In this document: positions 27,690 to 37,305 of the stretch, piece by piece
Layout of the letters: the number at the start of each line of letters is the position of its first letter
Position numbering within the stretch: position 1 is the first letter of the stretch
The notes under the pieces: generated by a model
Seen by the model: only the letters and a program-made list of their open reading frames with translations
The model's database searches: none
Told to the model about the DNA's origin: nothing
Position numbers and translations under genes: made by a program
NCBI RefSeq assembly: GCF_002072955.1
Contig: NZ_LPUF01000001.1
Coordinates: forward strand, 2,831,802-2,895,801
Length of the DNA: 64,000 bases
From: Methyloprofundus sedimenti
Lineage (GTDB): Bacteria > Pseudomonadota > Gammaproteobacteria > Methylococcales > Methylomonadaceae
Reading direction: 5' to 3'

Positions 27690-29806
27690 TAGCTAATCAC
27701 CCACAACAAGAAGATCAATGTAAAAAACGAATAGCTTAAATAAACCCGGATATTCCCTGTTTGCATACGGCTCACCGAGCGCGCAATACGATTCACTGCC
27801 TGTTCTATGGGCTGATATATTTTAGGCCAGCTATGGTCTTCAATATGGAGTTCATAGCGAATATCGGTGACTTGCTGAGGCATAGCCCCTGCTTGTTTGT
27901 CAATTTTTTCATCTATCTGCCAGACTTGGGAGAATATGCGTCGAAATGGCATAGTAAAAGCGCTACTGGTATATTGCATACGTGGCGTCAAACCACCAAA
28001 GCCACAATCCCAGGTGTCTGATTGACGTAATTTAACGGCCGGGTCACGGCGCAGATAATGAAAACTAATACCGCCGGCAATCAGAGTCAGAATTAATATC
28101 ACTGGAGCAGCATAGGACGCCTGTTGCATAGACACAGGAGCCAGCCACAACCAACCTGCAGCCGATTCATCAGGAAGGCCATGTCCCAGCGTTTGCAGGG
28201 CAACATTGTCCAGCAACAAAATCATTAATCCCGGGAAAATACCGAATAAAAAGCATAAACCTGCCAGCAAACTCAAGCTCGCCAGCATCCCTTTGTCTTG
28301 TGTTTCTTCTGCTTTTGCTGCATGTCGTGTACGTGGCAGGCCTAAAAACATCATGCCAAATAATTTAACAAAGCACGCTGCGGCCAGTGCTGCAGTTAAA
28401 GCTAATGCTGCGGCAATCACCGGAATCAAACTGCGTAACACCGCGTCATCCAGCACATCGACTTGCAGCGCCACTTGAAAGGCAAGCCATTCAGAAACAA
28501 AGCCATTAAATAATGGCAAAGATGAAATACTCATACAGGCAATCAGAAACAATTTACTGGTATGTGGCATGCGTTTAATTAAACCACCCATATCATCTAT
28601 GTTCAGACTATGCACCTGGTGCTGAATAACCCCCGCTCCCAGAAACAGCAAATTTTTAAACAATGCATGATTAAAGGCATGAAACAGCGCTGCCACAAAA
28701 GCTAATGCGGCAAGACCCGCATGCCCTTTAGCAAGAAAAATCATTGATAAGCCCAATACCATAAAAATAATACCGATATTTTCCACTGAACTGTAGGCTA
28801 GTAAGCGTTTCAAATTCGGTTGCATCATGGCGTATAAAATGCCGCCTAATGCAGAAATAGCACCGAGAATCATCAGGGCCACACCCCATTGCCAATGAAT
28901 ATCACCGAGCAAATCAAAGCTAAAGCGAATTAATCCGTATATTGCGACTTTTAACATCACGCCACTCATCAACGCAGAAATATGCGACGGAGCTACCGGA
29001 TGCGCCTCAGGCAACCAGACATGTAGCGGAACCAGGCCCGCTTTCATACCAAAACCAATTAAGGCCAAAACAAATGCGATACTCGCCCAGGTATTGGATA
29101 ACTGAGCATCCCGCAAGGCATCAAAAGTAAAGGTGCCACCTTCCGAAAAACTAGCCAGGACACCAAAGGCCAGAATTATAGCCAGTGCCCCCACCTCAGC
29201 CATAATTAAATAAATAAAAGCTGCACGGCGATTGGCCGATTGTTCATGTTGAAAAGCGACTAAAAAATAACTGGCTACCGACATCATCTCCCAGGCAATC
29301 ATAAAGAAGAAAGCATCATCGGCCAGTAACACCATAAACATACCGCAAATAAATAAGCCGCTGAATAAGCCTAACATTGCAAAAGGATGCTCCTGTTCAT
29401 TATTGCCTTTCACATAACCAGGGCCATAGCAACTGACTGCAAAAATAGCGATACCTATAATAAGATAAAATAACGCGGATAAACTATCAAAACGTACATG
29501 CCAGGGTAGCCAGGGCAAGCCTAGCGGCAGTTGCGCAGTAATAGCTTGCTCACTGATTAAACCGCCTAAACCAGCAATGATGGCCCATACTCCAGCCACA
29601 CCCAGGAGCATAAAGCTCATCTGTTGCACACGTTGTGGATAAATACTTTCTTCCAGCCAGATATCCAGATGCTGCTGCCATTCAGGCCGCCTGCTGCAAC
29701 AATAAAGCAGCAAGCCTGTTACGCTACGTCGCTGCCGCATCAGCAATGCCAGTATGCCTGACAAAAAGCTGAACAGCACCGCCGCATAAGCTAAAGATAG
29801 AATCAT
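27689..29806 (-). CDS. hyfB: Hyf/Ehr complex antiporter-like subunit (HyfB, NuoL-like)
   Basis: 705 residues, about 16 membrane helices and a hydrophilic segment near residues 600-680. The antiporter core has FMIAWEMMSVASYFLVAFQH (key glutamate), MKAGLVPLHVWLPEAHPVAP and LLAYSSVENIGIIFMVLG, all intact, so ion translocation is plausible. It is first in the operon; the SulP gene ends 38 bp upstream on the same strand, so the transporter and the complex may share a transcript. Confidence 0.9.
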   Translation of the reverse strand: MILSLAYAAVLFSFLSGILALLMRQRRSVTGLLLYCCSRRPEWQQHLDIWLEESIYPQRVQQMSFMLLGVAGVWAIIAGLGGLISEQAITAQLPLGLPWLPWHVRFDSLSALFYLIIGIAIFAVSCYGPGYVKGNNEQEHPFAMLGLFSGLFICGMFMVLLADDAFFFMIAWEMMSVASYFLVAFQHEQSANRRAAFIYLIMAEVGALAIILAFGVLASFSEGGTFTFDALRDAQLSNTWASIAFVLALIGFGMKAGLVPLHVWLPEAHPVAPSHISALMSGVMLKVAIYGLIRFSFDLLGDIHWQWGVALMILGAISALGGILYAMMQPNLKRLLAYSSVENIGIIFMVLGLSMIFLAKGHAGLAALAFVAALFHAFNHALFKNLLFLGAGVIQHQVHSLNIDDMGGLIKRMPHTSKLFLIACMSISSLPLFNGFVSEWLAFQVALQVDVLDDAVLRSLIPVIAAALALTAALAAACFVKLFGMMFLGLPRTRHAAKAEETQDKGMLASLSLLAGLCFLFGIFPGLMILLLDNVALQTLGHGLPDESAAGWLWLAPVSMQQASYAAPVILILTLIAGGISFHYLRRDPAVKLRQSDTWDCGFGGLTPRMQYTSSAFTMPFRRIFSQVWQIDEKIDKQAGAMPQQVTDIRYELHIEDHSWPKIYQPIEQAVNRIARSVSRMQTGNIRVYLSYSFFTLIFLLWVIS

Positions 29807-29843
29807 ACGATGTCTCTTCTAATTAAAAGGAATGATACAGATA

Positions 29844-31517
29844 TTATGCATGAGTTTTCTTACGCGCATCATGGGTCATAATGCGTGCAGCCAGATCATG
29901 GTCTGAGAAAGTATGAATGGCATCACCAATTTGCTGACATTTGCCCCCATGACTTGCATAATCATGCATAAAATCATGCAAATATTCCAAAACCGTATGA
30001 TCAACCAGGTAAGCATTAGAAAGATCTAAAGTGACATTTTTACCTGCAGGAAGCACGTCCAACGCTTTTTTAAGCGGCAAGAAGTTGGAAAAAATAGCAG
30101 AGCCATCAAGCCTCACTATAATCTTATCCTTCTCAGCCTCGTTGATGCTGAAATAAATTTTAAATAAATTTTTCCACCAGACACCACGCGCTATATGCAC
30201 AACAAATTTAACCAAGATACCAATAGCCACACCCACCAATAAATCGGTCGCTAAAACGCCAATAATGGTGACAATAAACATAAAAAACTGCTCTGTACCA
30301 ACCTGTAATACCCTGGCAAACTCAGAGGGAGACGCCAGCTTAAAACCCGTATAGACGAGTAATGCAGCCAGTGCTGACAATGGGATACTATGAATAACCT
30401 GTGGAAATAAGACCACAAATAACAACATGATCAGACCATGAAAGAAATTTGCCCAGCCCGTTTTAGCACCGTTATTAATGTTGGCTGAACTCCGCACCAC
30501 TTCGGAAATCATGGCGGTTCCACCAATCAAGCCAGCGAGAGTATTTCCTGCTCCAATTCCCATAATATCTTTATCCAGGTCAGAGCGGCGTTTATAAGGA
30601 TCAAGCTTATCAACCGCTACTGTTGTCAACAGACTTTCCAAACTGCCAACCAGACAAATGCTAACTACCGCTTCCCAAAATTCTATAGTTAAGGCTTTAC
30701 TAAAATCAGGAAAATAAAAGCTGGATATAAAATGGTCAGAAATAGCGACCAGATATTTAGGCCCGACCTGATCTCCATGTACTAAATGTCCCGTCAGCAT
30801 ATCGAGTTGGTGTGGAATATGATAAATATGCATATGCTCCAGATCAAAATATAGACCTAAACCAATACCCAATATTACCACAATAATGGGGGCGGGGATT
30901 TTACTCAATATAGGCTGCTGTAATTTACTCCAAAAAATCATAATTAGCAGACCGGTAATTCCAATCAGGGCAATTTCTCCATTCATGCTCATAAAACTGT
31001 GTGGTATCTGGGCCATGGAGGAAAATAAACTGCCCGGATCTGGTGTAGCACCAACCATAACGTGAATTTGTTTGGTGATAATAATAATACCAATCGCTGC
31101 TAACATACCATGAACCACTGAAGTGGGAAAAAATGAACTCAAGGTTCCCGCTTTAAAAAAGCCCAGACAGATTTGCAATAACCCCGCGACCACAATAGCG
31201 GCCAGTGTATATCGATAACCGGCCACAGGGTCGCCCGCCCCCATACTTTGCACTGCATCCAGTATGACCACGATTAAACCTGCGGCCGGTCCTGCGATAG
31301 TGACAAAAGAACCATTAATACGTGATACAAACATACCACCAACAATGGCACTGAGAATACCTGCCATAGGCGGTAATCCTGAAGCCATAGCAATACCCAG
31401 ACTCAAGGGCAGCGCAATTAGAAAAACCAGAAAACCAGACATCAGGTCTTCGTGCCAGTATTTTTTTAAACCAGCGATACCCGTTTCAGGCATGCTTTGT
31501 ATAGAAGAATTGTTCAA
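29844..31517 (-). CDS. SulP-family inorganic anion transporter with STAS domain (BicA-like)
   Basis: About 557 residues. Ten or more membrane segments carry SulP marks: LIALPLSLGIAMASGLPPMA, FVTIAGPAAGLIVVI and SLESLLTTVAVDKLDP, which ends with the STAS-linking region; the STAS domain (about 440-555) has NVTLDLSNAYLVDHTVLEYL. The clade contains sulfate and bicarbonate (BicA) carriers; position beside an ion-pumping complex favours bicarbonate but does not prove it. The TTG at 31517 is preferred because GGAGGA lies about 8 nt upstream; the frame is open to an ATG at 31583. Three palindromes lie upstream. Confidence 0.88.
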   Translation of the reverse strand: MNNSSIQSMPETGIAGLKKYWHEDLMSGFLVFLIALPLSLGIAMASGLPPMAGILSAIVGGMFVSRINGSFVTIAGPAAGLIVVILDAVQSMGAGDPVAGYRYTLAAIVVAGLLQICLGFFKAGTLSSFFPTSVVHGMLAAIGIIIITKQIHVMVGATPDPGSLFSSMAQIPHSFMSMNGEIALIGITGLLIMIFWSKLQQPILSKIPAPIIVVILGIGLGLYFDLEHMHIYHIPHQLDMLTGHLVHGDQVGPKYLVAISDHFISSFYFPDFSKALTIEFWEAVVSICLVGSLESLLTTVAVDKLDPYKRRSDLDKDIMGIGAGNTLAGLIGGTAMISEVVRSSANINNGAKTGWANFFHGLIMLLFVVLFPQVIHSIPLSALAALLVYTGFKLASPSEFARVLQVGTEQFFMFIVTIIGVLATDLLVGVAIGILVKFVVHIARGVWWKNLFKIYFSINEAEKDKIIVRLDGSAIFSNFLPLKKALDVLPAGKNVTLDLSNAYLVDHTVLEYLHDFMHDYASHGGKCQQIGDAIHTFSDHDLAARIMTHDARKKTHA

Positions 31518-31652
31518 AATTTTGTCCTCCAGAATTAAATATAAGATAAGTAATGCAAGCTGCATGCCATAACCTAATATCACCCCAAGGTATTGATTAT
31601 AAAATTGTTTTTTTTTACAAATGGTTTTATTTTTAGAGAGACAAGTCTAGTT

Positions 31653-31714
31653 GGTTTATTTAAACCAGGTTGTAGTGGTTTATTTAAACCAGGTTGTAGT
31701 GGTTTATTTAAACC
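31653..31714. promoter_or_regulatory. three identical 14-bp palindromes upstream of the SulP gene
   Basis: ggtttatttaaacc occurs at 31653-31666, 31677-31690 and 31701-31714, exactly 24 bp apart, with aggttgtagt-type spacers also repeated. The arms ggttta/taaacc are perfect. It lies 136-197 bp before the TTG start of the minus-strand SulP gene. This looks like a cooperative operator for an unknown regulator. The following A/T-rich stretch (31720-32100) holds no gene but is rich in tatata motifs. Confidence 0.7.
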
Positions 31715-32105
31715 GCAGGAAAATATTTTTATATGCTTCCATCTGCGTCTAAAACAGTCTTAAGTTAAAAATATATTTATATAATACATATAGTTATATA
31801 ACATATATGTTAGCTTATATAAACTCTGGCATGGTTAATGTATTGCTCTTTATCGATAATTAATCGACTAAGCGTTTACCCAAAGATAAAAGCTTCACCT
31901 CCTTGATCTGACACAGAACATTGGAACGAGATATATCTAGGTGTTCTTTTTAAATTAATAGCCAAAACAACCAAACAACAACACTATCATTCCTGAAATT
32001 CATTTCGCTAATCCTTTATTTTAAGTCCTGGATTACTGTCAAATGAATTACTGGAATGAAGTACTGAAGATTCGCCATCTATACACATATAATAAGGTCA
32101 TATAC

Positions 32106-32813
32106 ATGAATAAACTTTACCGCAGGATGATTTTAATGACATTACTAGCAATGCCCGTATCTGGTTTTGCTGCAGGTGTGAATAATATGTTCGGTTTTTG
32201 GGGCTCGGTTACGCTACAAGGTGATTTCAAAGCACTATCACCTAAACTCGATAAATTTAACTGGCTTATCATGAACCAAACGCGTACCCGTGATGATTCT
32301 CCTGCAGGTTCAAGATTTTCTGAAAATCTATTATTCAGTCAGATCGGCTACAATTTCAATGAACATGCATCGCTTTGGATGGGCTATACCCATGACACGC
32401 TTGCCCCTTTAGATAAGCCATTTGCCCAGGAAAACCGTGCCTATCAGGATTTTGTCTGGAAACAATCTGTTGGTGATTTTAATTTTATAAGTCGAACTCG
32501 TATGGATGAACGTTTTCTGGAAGGCACAAATGATGCGGGCTATCGTCCACGTCAACTATTAATGGTTAAGCATCCTATTCCCTATTTAGATGGCTTAAGT
32601 GCCTATGTCGGTGATGAAGTTATGTTTTATGTGAATAAAAATGTATTTGGTAAACAAGGATTTTCTGAAAACCGTATTTTTTCAGGATTAAGCTATCAAA
32701 TTACTCATCATATTGGTGTGGATTTAGGTTATATGGGACAGTATATAGACACTACTTCTGGTAATAATATTTTTACCCATAATTTACAGGTAAATTTTGG
32801 CTATAAATTTTGA
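32106..32813 (+). CDS. DUF2490-type outer-membrane beta-barrel protein
   Basis: About 235 residues. The start at 32106 is chosen because it gives a clean signal peptide (basic MNKLYRRM, hydrophobic core, then SGFAAG as the likely cleavage site); the frame is also open to 32043. The mature part has alternating strand patterns such as ENLLFSQIGYNFNEHASLWM and ENRIFSGLSYQITHHIGVDL, and ends in phenylalanine, as barrels inserted by Bam do. Ligand and role are unknown. It is divergent from the SulP gene. Confidence 0.7.
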   Translation: MNKLYRRMILMTLLAMPVSGFAAGVNNMFGFWGSVTLQGDFKALSPKLDKFNWLIMNQTRTRDDSPAGSRFSENLLFSQIGYNFNEHASLWMGYTHDTLAPLDKPFAQENRAYQDFVWKQSVGDFNFISRTRMDERFLEGTNDAGYRPRQLLMVKHPIPYLDGLSAYVGDEVMFYVNKNVFGKQGFSENRIFSGLSYQITHHIGVDLGYMGQYIDTTSGNNIFTHNLQVNFGYKF

Positions 32814-32910
32814 TCTAAAAAAACTGCCTCTAATAATCTTATGCCTGCCATTATTTAAGATAATAGCCTTAACGTTAAAATATTATGTATTTCGTTTCGT
32901 TGGAGGAACA

Positions 32911-33486
32911 ATGCAAAACAAGAACTATTACATAACATCGAAACTGACCACGTTAGTCAATAAATTCGCGGTTTTTTTAATGCTACTTTTATCGATAGGA
33001 TGTTCACAAAATTACGAAATCACCACCTGGAATGAGTGGTGTAATCACCTGACCGATCATACATTAAATAAACTCTATAACCTGCCCAAAATTCGTGAAG
33101 ATTTTATTAAGGAATATAATGAGATTTTAGTAGAGGAAGTAGTAAGCAATCACTTTTGGGATTCGACTATTCATACAAACGTGGGGGTAGAAAAGCTCAT
33201 TGAAGAGCGTAAACTTGGTTTCTGGGTGCAAGGGAATCACTTACATTTTTCCAATACGCATCTTTCCCATGCAAGCTTTGAAGGGGATGTAGAAAGGTTT
33301 AAAAAGTTCTTGTCCTATGATGTTTTAAAAGACAACCGCTATCATTTAAATAATTTTCAATTATGTATCTATAAAGCCATCGACTCTATGTTTGATACCT
33401 TTACGATTCATACTAAAGAAGAAACTACAACGATAACACTGGATTTTTCCTATAAAGATTTTTTTACCGAGACTGCTCGTAAGTAA
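32911..33486 (+). CDS. putative lipoprotein of unknown function
   Basis: 191 residues from the ATG at 32911, which has GGAGG 6 nt upstream; the open frame before it overlaps the end of the barrel gene and is not used. The N-terminus has a hydrophobic segment FAVFLMLLLSIGCS, a good lipobox with Cys. The mature protein is aromatic-rich (TTWNEWCNHLTDHT) and matches no family I recognise. It follows the DUF2490 gene by 97 bp and may be in the same unit. Confidence 0.55.
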   Translation: MQNKNYYITSKLTTLVNKFAVFLMLLLSIGCSQNYEITTWNEWCNHLTDHTLNKLYNLPKIREDFIKEYNEILVEEVVSNHFWDSTIHTNVGVEKLIEERKLGFWVQGNHLHFSNTHLSHASFEGDVERFKKFLSYDVLKDNRYHLNNFQLCIYKAIDSMFDTFTIHTKEETTTITLDFSYKDFFTETARK

Positions 33487-33686
33487 GCAGAAATCTGTTA
33501 TGCAATGCAACACATCGTAATCAATAAGCCTTTCAGCTGGGTTACTATAGAGACGGAAACATTACATAGACTATTTTTTCATCTGCTACAGAGCTTACTT
33601 AAATAACAAAAATAATTAATATCTCAATTACTTTCCTGATTACCCATAAGCTTCAGCTAGCTTTAAAAAATACGTATAAATCTAAT

Positions 33687-33766
33687 GTAGCCCGTATGAA
33701 GTTTACGAAATGCGGGGAATAGGTGTCATGAATAACCCGGATTCCACTAGCGACATAACGGGCTAC
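33687..33766. repeat. REP-like palindromic element
   Basis: Inverted termini gtagcccgt (33687-33695) and acgggctac (33758-33766) enclose a second pairing, cggggaat...cccggattcc-like, so the whole 80 bp folds back on itself. Elements of this form (gtagcccgt ... acgggctac) are common intergenic repeats mobilised by RAYTs. The surrounding gap 33487-34094 has no supported gene. Confidence 0.65.
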
Positions 33767-34094
33767 CAGGAATTTTAGTGATAGGCTGAAAGCTATACTT
33801 AATCAGCATTACTTATGTATTATTAAAGCAGATTAGTGATAAGTTGTTTTACTCGAGTATGTAAAAATAGCGTTTATTGGATGCATATACTTGAGCACTA
33901 TTGCAAGGTACTGCATCAATTTATCAGCACACAACACCCGCTAGAAACCCTATTGTGTTTACATAAAGTATTTAAAATTTTACATGCCTTTAACTCAATA
34001 GACCCTCTCTTCCTGAATTATGCAAAAAAATGATTAACCACTATAATGTGAGCATATTCTCAATATATTTTATATTAGTTTAATTCAATTAATT

Positions 34095-35420
34095 ATGTGG
34101 CAAAAATTTTGGTCCTTGTTCAGAAAAAAAAAGAAAAAGGAGAAAAAGAAAAAAAAGGAGAGTGATCGTGTTAATGCTAACGAGCTCGTTGCTACGCGTG
34201 TTGAAGACCTTGTGCATGGTATGTATGTTTCTAAATTAGACATACCCTGGTTAGAGTCTCCCTTTAAGTTTCAGGGATTTAACATTGAAACTAACCACGA
34301 TTTAGATACCCTCAGAGAAGTTTGTGACTATGTCTATATAGACGTAAATAAACAAAAAAAATGGCAACATGGAAAAAACAGAACTGCTAGTAAAGACTCT
34401 TCTGATCTTATTTTTACTATAGGAAGCCCTCCTGAACAATTGAGTACCTTTGCCAAAGAAATTGCCCGAGCCGAAAGTAATTATAAGGAAGCCAGGGCTC
34501 TGGTTACTGAATTCATGAATCATGTGGCAAACGGTGACGCCATAGATGGAACGCAGGCCAAAGAGGCCGTCTCAGCATGTGTTAATAGTGTGCTGCACTC
34601 TCCTGATGCTTTTTTGTGGTTAAGCCAATTAAAAAATAAGGATAAATATACTGCGCAACATAGTCTAAATGTTTGTGTATTGTCTATATTACTCGGCCGG
34701 CATATAGGCTTATCTGAACTACAACTTAATCAAGTCGGCCTATGTGGCATGATGCATGACATGGGCAAAATGTTAGTTCCGCTAGCTATATTGAATAAGC
34801 CCGCACACCTTGAACCAGGTGAGTTAGTGATCATGAAAAGCCACACAACTCTTGGTTATGAACTACTTAAATCCAGTACAGATATGTTCTCAGGTGCAAT
34901 TGAAACAGCACTAACTCATCATGAACAACTTAACGGAAAAGGGTACCCTAGACATCTCAAGGGCAAACAATTGTCACATTATTCAAGAATTGTTGCCATT
35001 GTGGACATGTATGACGCAATAACTAGTGACAGGGTTTACCAGAAAGGAAGGACGCATCACCAGGCAACAAAAATATTGCTGGATAATTCTGATAGTCATC
35101 TGGACTATCAATTAACAGTTAAATTCATTGAAAGTCTTGGTGTATATCCTGCTGGTTGTTTTGTCGAACTCAGTGATGGAAAGATAGCGCAGGTGATAGA
35201 AGGACAACAGAAGTATAAACTTCGGCCTAAAATATTACTCATTATGGATAAGTCTAAAAATTTGGTTGATAACAAAATTATTGATCTTTCAAGTAGTGCA
35301 TTTAATACTCCGAATAACCAATTGTCTATTCGCGCAATTATTCATCCTGAAGATTACAAAATTGATAGTAAAAAATATTATAAGCAAGGTGTAGTTCCTG
35401 ATTTAATGGCAACACATTAG
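34095..35420 (+). CDS. HD-GYP domain protein with DUF3391 (putative cyclic-di-GMP phosphodiesterase)
   Basis: 441 residues. After a lysine-rich start come the DUF3391 domain (about 28-95, VEDLVHGMYVSKLDIPWL) and an HD-GYP domain (about 180-350). Metal and catalytic motifs are complete: QHSLNVC, MMHDMGKMLVP (HDxGK), HHEQLNGKGYP (HE and GYP) and AIVDMYDAIT. It should hydrolyse cyclic-di-GMP. The N-terminus is coded by an A/G-only tract (34122-34165) prone to slippage, and no good ribosome-binding site precedes the ATG, so the true start is uncertain. Confidence 0.88.
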   Translation: MWQKFWSLFRKKKKKEKKKKKESDRVNANELVATRVEDLVHGMYVSKLDIPWLESPFKFQGFNIETNHDLDTLREVCDYVYIDVNKQKKWQHGKNRTASKDSSDLIFTIGSPPEQLSTFAKEIARAESNYKEARALVTEFMNHVANGDAIDGTQAKEAVSACVNSVLHSPDAFLWLSQLKNKDKYTAQHSLNVCVLSILLGRHIGLSELQLNQVGLCGMMHDMGKMLVPLAILNKPAHLEPGELVIMKSHTTLGYELLKSSTDMFSGAIETALTHHEQLNGKGYPRHLKGKQLSHYSRIVAIVDMYDAITSDRVYQKGRTHHQATKILLDNSDSHLDYQLTVKFIESLGVYPAGCFVELSDGKIAQVIEGQQKYKLRPKILLIMDKSKNLVDNKIIDLSSSAFNTPNNQLSIRAIIHPEDYKIDSKKYYKQGVVPDLMATH

Positions 35421-35692
35421 CTCAAAATATCTAAACCATAAATCACATTTTCTGTTAACTCCCCCCCTACTACTTATATCGCCTTTTCCACATTTTGCAA
35501 CGCTACTAAATCTTGAAATTTAACATAAAAAAGTAACGACTGCTTTTAATTTAGCATTATCTATAATGGGCATCGCTAAAAATTTTTTTACCCTATCATT
35601 AGTTATATTTTCACTTATTGGCATGTCACCAATAATTTGCACTCCGGTCAACCAGACCTGGCCAATAATAGGAACACGCCTGTCAATCTATT
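35421..35692. other. intergenic region
   Basis: The gap between the HD-GYP gene and the convergent Rieske gene. It contains a C-run (ccccccc near 35461) and A/T-rich DNA. A short hydrophobic open frame on the plus strand overlaps the Rieske gene and is not supported. Confidence 0.4.
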
Positions 35693-36058
35693 TTATAGTG
35701 ATAAAGTCACATGCTTATCAGAGAGATAGATATTACCTTCACTTTCAAGTAATTTTATCGCTTGTAGTTTTTGCCCAGCACACACAGGACTAAGACATTC
35801 TCCAGTCGTTGGTTCGAAGACAAAACCATGCATAGAGCAACTTAACAATTTTCCACTGACATGAAAAATAGTCTCTTTTTCACAGTCCAGGCGGCGCTGC
35901 ATATGCATACAGTAATTCACAAAAGCATAAACCTTAGCCTCATAATAATAAATAATCGCTGTCCGACGCTGATGTTTATATTCTATATCACGCACTAGAT
36001 AGTCAACTTTATCTAAATCATGAACACTGCAAATGAATTTTAATTTTGACTTATCCAT
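35693..36058 (-). CDS. Rieske [2Fe-2S] protein
   Basis: About 121 residues. The Rieske cluster motifs are CMHMQRRL (C-x-H) and CSMHGFVFEPTTGECL (C-x2-H), the soluble-ferredoxin form of the domain. The start at 36058 has GAGG 8 nt upstream. It is the last gene of the minus-strand run from the nif-associated operon, so it may serve as an electron carrier there, an inference from position. The spacing between the two motifs is slightly longer than average. Confidence 0.85.
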   Translation of the reverse strand: MDKSKLKFICSVHDLDKVDYLVRDIEYKHQRRTAIIYYYEAKVYAFVNYCMHMQRRLDCEKETIFHVSGKLLSCSMHGFVFEPTTGECLSPVCAGQKLQAIKLLESEGNIYLSDKHVTLSL

Positions 36059-36130
36059 TTTAAGAACCTCTGTTGCATTGGCTAAGCGCAAATACCCAAG
36101 TTAGTTTGATCAACAATCCATTCCAGGATC

Positions 36131-36583
36131 TTAAAGTAAACTCTTTCTTAGAGCGACCAGATCTGTGTTGTGCCATGCCTGTTGCAAATAGAAATCAAGC
36201 GCGGCCTTATTACCTTTATCAGCCAGTAATTGTATTCGCGACAAGCCCTGGTTTTGTGCCCAATTCTCTATAGCCAAAAGTAACTGACGACCAATACCGT
36301 GACGACGATAACGCTCATGCACAATCAAATCTTCGATTAATCCCACTTGCCCTCCTTCAGCCGTAGAAAATAAAACTTGTATCGAACACATACCAATCAC
36401 TAACTGGTCTATCTCTGCAACAAAAATACAGCAAGTCTGCTTCTCTTCAAGCATAAGTTCGAGGCCGTTGCGGTGCTTCTCTGCATTAAAAGTAAAGTCA
36501 CTTTCGATCTCAAATAAAGCGCGTAGTAACTCACACATGGCATCAATATCCATTTTTTCGGCATGGCTGATAACTGCATTCAT
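36131..36583 (-). CDS. GNAT-family N-acetyltransferase
   Basis: 150 residues. Motif A of the acetyl-CoA site is IEDLIVHERYRRHGIGRQLL, followed by IQLLADKGNKAALDFYLQQ. The substrate is unknown; relatives are often annotated as Eis-like or amino-group acetyltransferases without proof. It lies 51 bp downstream of clpP on the same strand, so it may be part of the nif-associated operon although it has no known nitrogen-fixation role. Confidence 0.85.
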   Translation of the reverse strand: MNAVISHAEKMDIDAMCELLRALFEIESDFTFNAEKHRNGLELMLEEKQTCCIFVAEIDQLVIGMCSIQVLFSTAEGGQVGLIEDLIVHERYRRHGIGRQLLLAIENWAQNQGLSRIQLLADKGNKAALDFYLQQAWHNTDLVALRKSLL

Positions 36584-36634
36584 AAGGCTACAGCTCGCTA
36601 ACTACTGATTTGGTACTGGTGCATAACTATTATT

Positions 36635-37282
36635 TTACTCAGCTTCTGCATCAGCGGGCCCCCCTCTACTGGTCAAAACTTGATCTATAAGTCCATAATC
36701 AAGTGCATCTTGTGAACTTAAAAAATTATCTCTATCAGTATCTTTTTCAATTTTTTCCAACGGTTGACCGGTATGACCTGCCAGCACTTTATTCAACTTT
36801 TCACGAATACTCAAAATTTCTTTAGCATGAATTGCAATATCCGATGCCTGCCCTTGAAAGCCACCCAAGGGCTGGTGAATCATAACTCTTGAATGCGGCA
36901 AACTGTAACGCTTGCCTTTAGCGCCACCTGTGAGCAATAAGGCCCCCATGCTTGCCGCCTGGCCAATACACATAGTACTGACATCTGCTTTAATAAACTG
37001 CATGGTATCGTAAATTGCCATCCCCGCTGTAACTGAACCACCGGGTGAATTAATATACAGATGTATATCCTTGTCAGGATTTTCCGACTCTAAAAATAAC
37101 AACTGAGCAACCACCAAATTAGCCATATGGTCATGAACCTGGCCGACCAGAAAAATAACCCGCTCCTTAAGTAAACGCGAATAAATATCGTAAGATCGCT
37201 CACCTCTGGCTGTCTGCTCAACAACCATTGGGACTAAACCGCTCGCCTGCGGCTCCATAAACTGACTCTGAAAATCATGCAT
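36635..37282 (-). CDS. clpP: ATP-dependent Clp protease proteolytic subunit, nif-operon copy
   Basis: 215 residues. The catalytic triad fits E. coli precursor numbering exactly: S111 in [14 protein letters not shown]136 in VMIHQPLGG and D185 in [30 protein letters not shown] is the handle region. It is placed between a NafY/NifX-like gene and a GNAT gene, behind a nif-type promoter, not beside clpX or tig. It is thus likely an extra ClpP used under nitrogen-fixing conditions; the housekeeping copy would lie elsewhere. Confidence 0.9.
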   Translation of the reverse strand: MHDFQSQFMEPQASGLVPMVVEQTARGERSYDIYSRLLKERVIFLVGQVHDHMANLVVAQLLFLESENPDKDIHLYINSPGGSVTAGMAIYDTMQFIKADVSTMCIGQAASMGALLLTGGAKGKRYSLPHSRVMIHQPLGGFQGQASDIAIHAKEILSIREKLNKVLAGHTGQPLEKIEKDTDRDNFLSSQDALDYGLIDQVLTSRGGPADAEAE

Positions 37283-37305
37283 ACTATCGCCCTTTTAGTC
37301 CTGTT

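Noticed and set aside
33836..34033. 65-codon open frame between the REP-like element and the HD-GYP gene
   Set aside because: No ribosome-binding site, no recognisable motif, and an unusually Cys/His/Leu-rich composition that fits chance in A/T-rich DNA.
35566..35793. 75-codon plus-strand frame with a hydrophobic start resembling a signal peptide
   Set aside because: Its second half is the antisense of the clear Rieske gene (35693-36058), and its first half has no family support.
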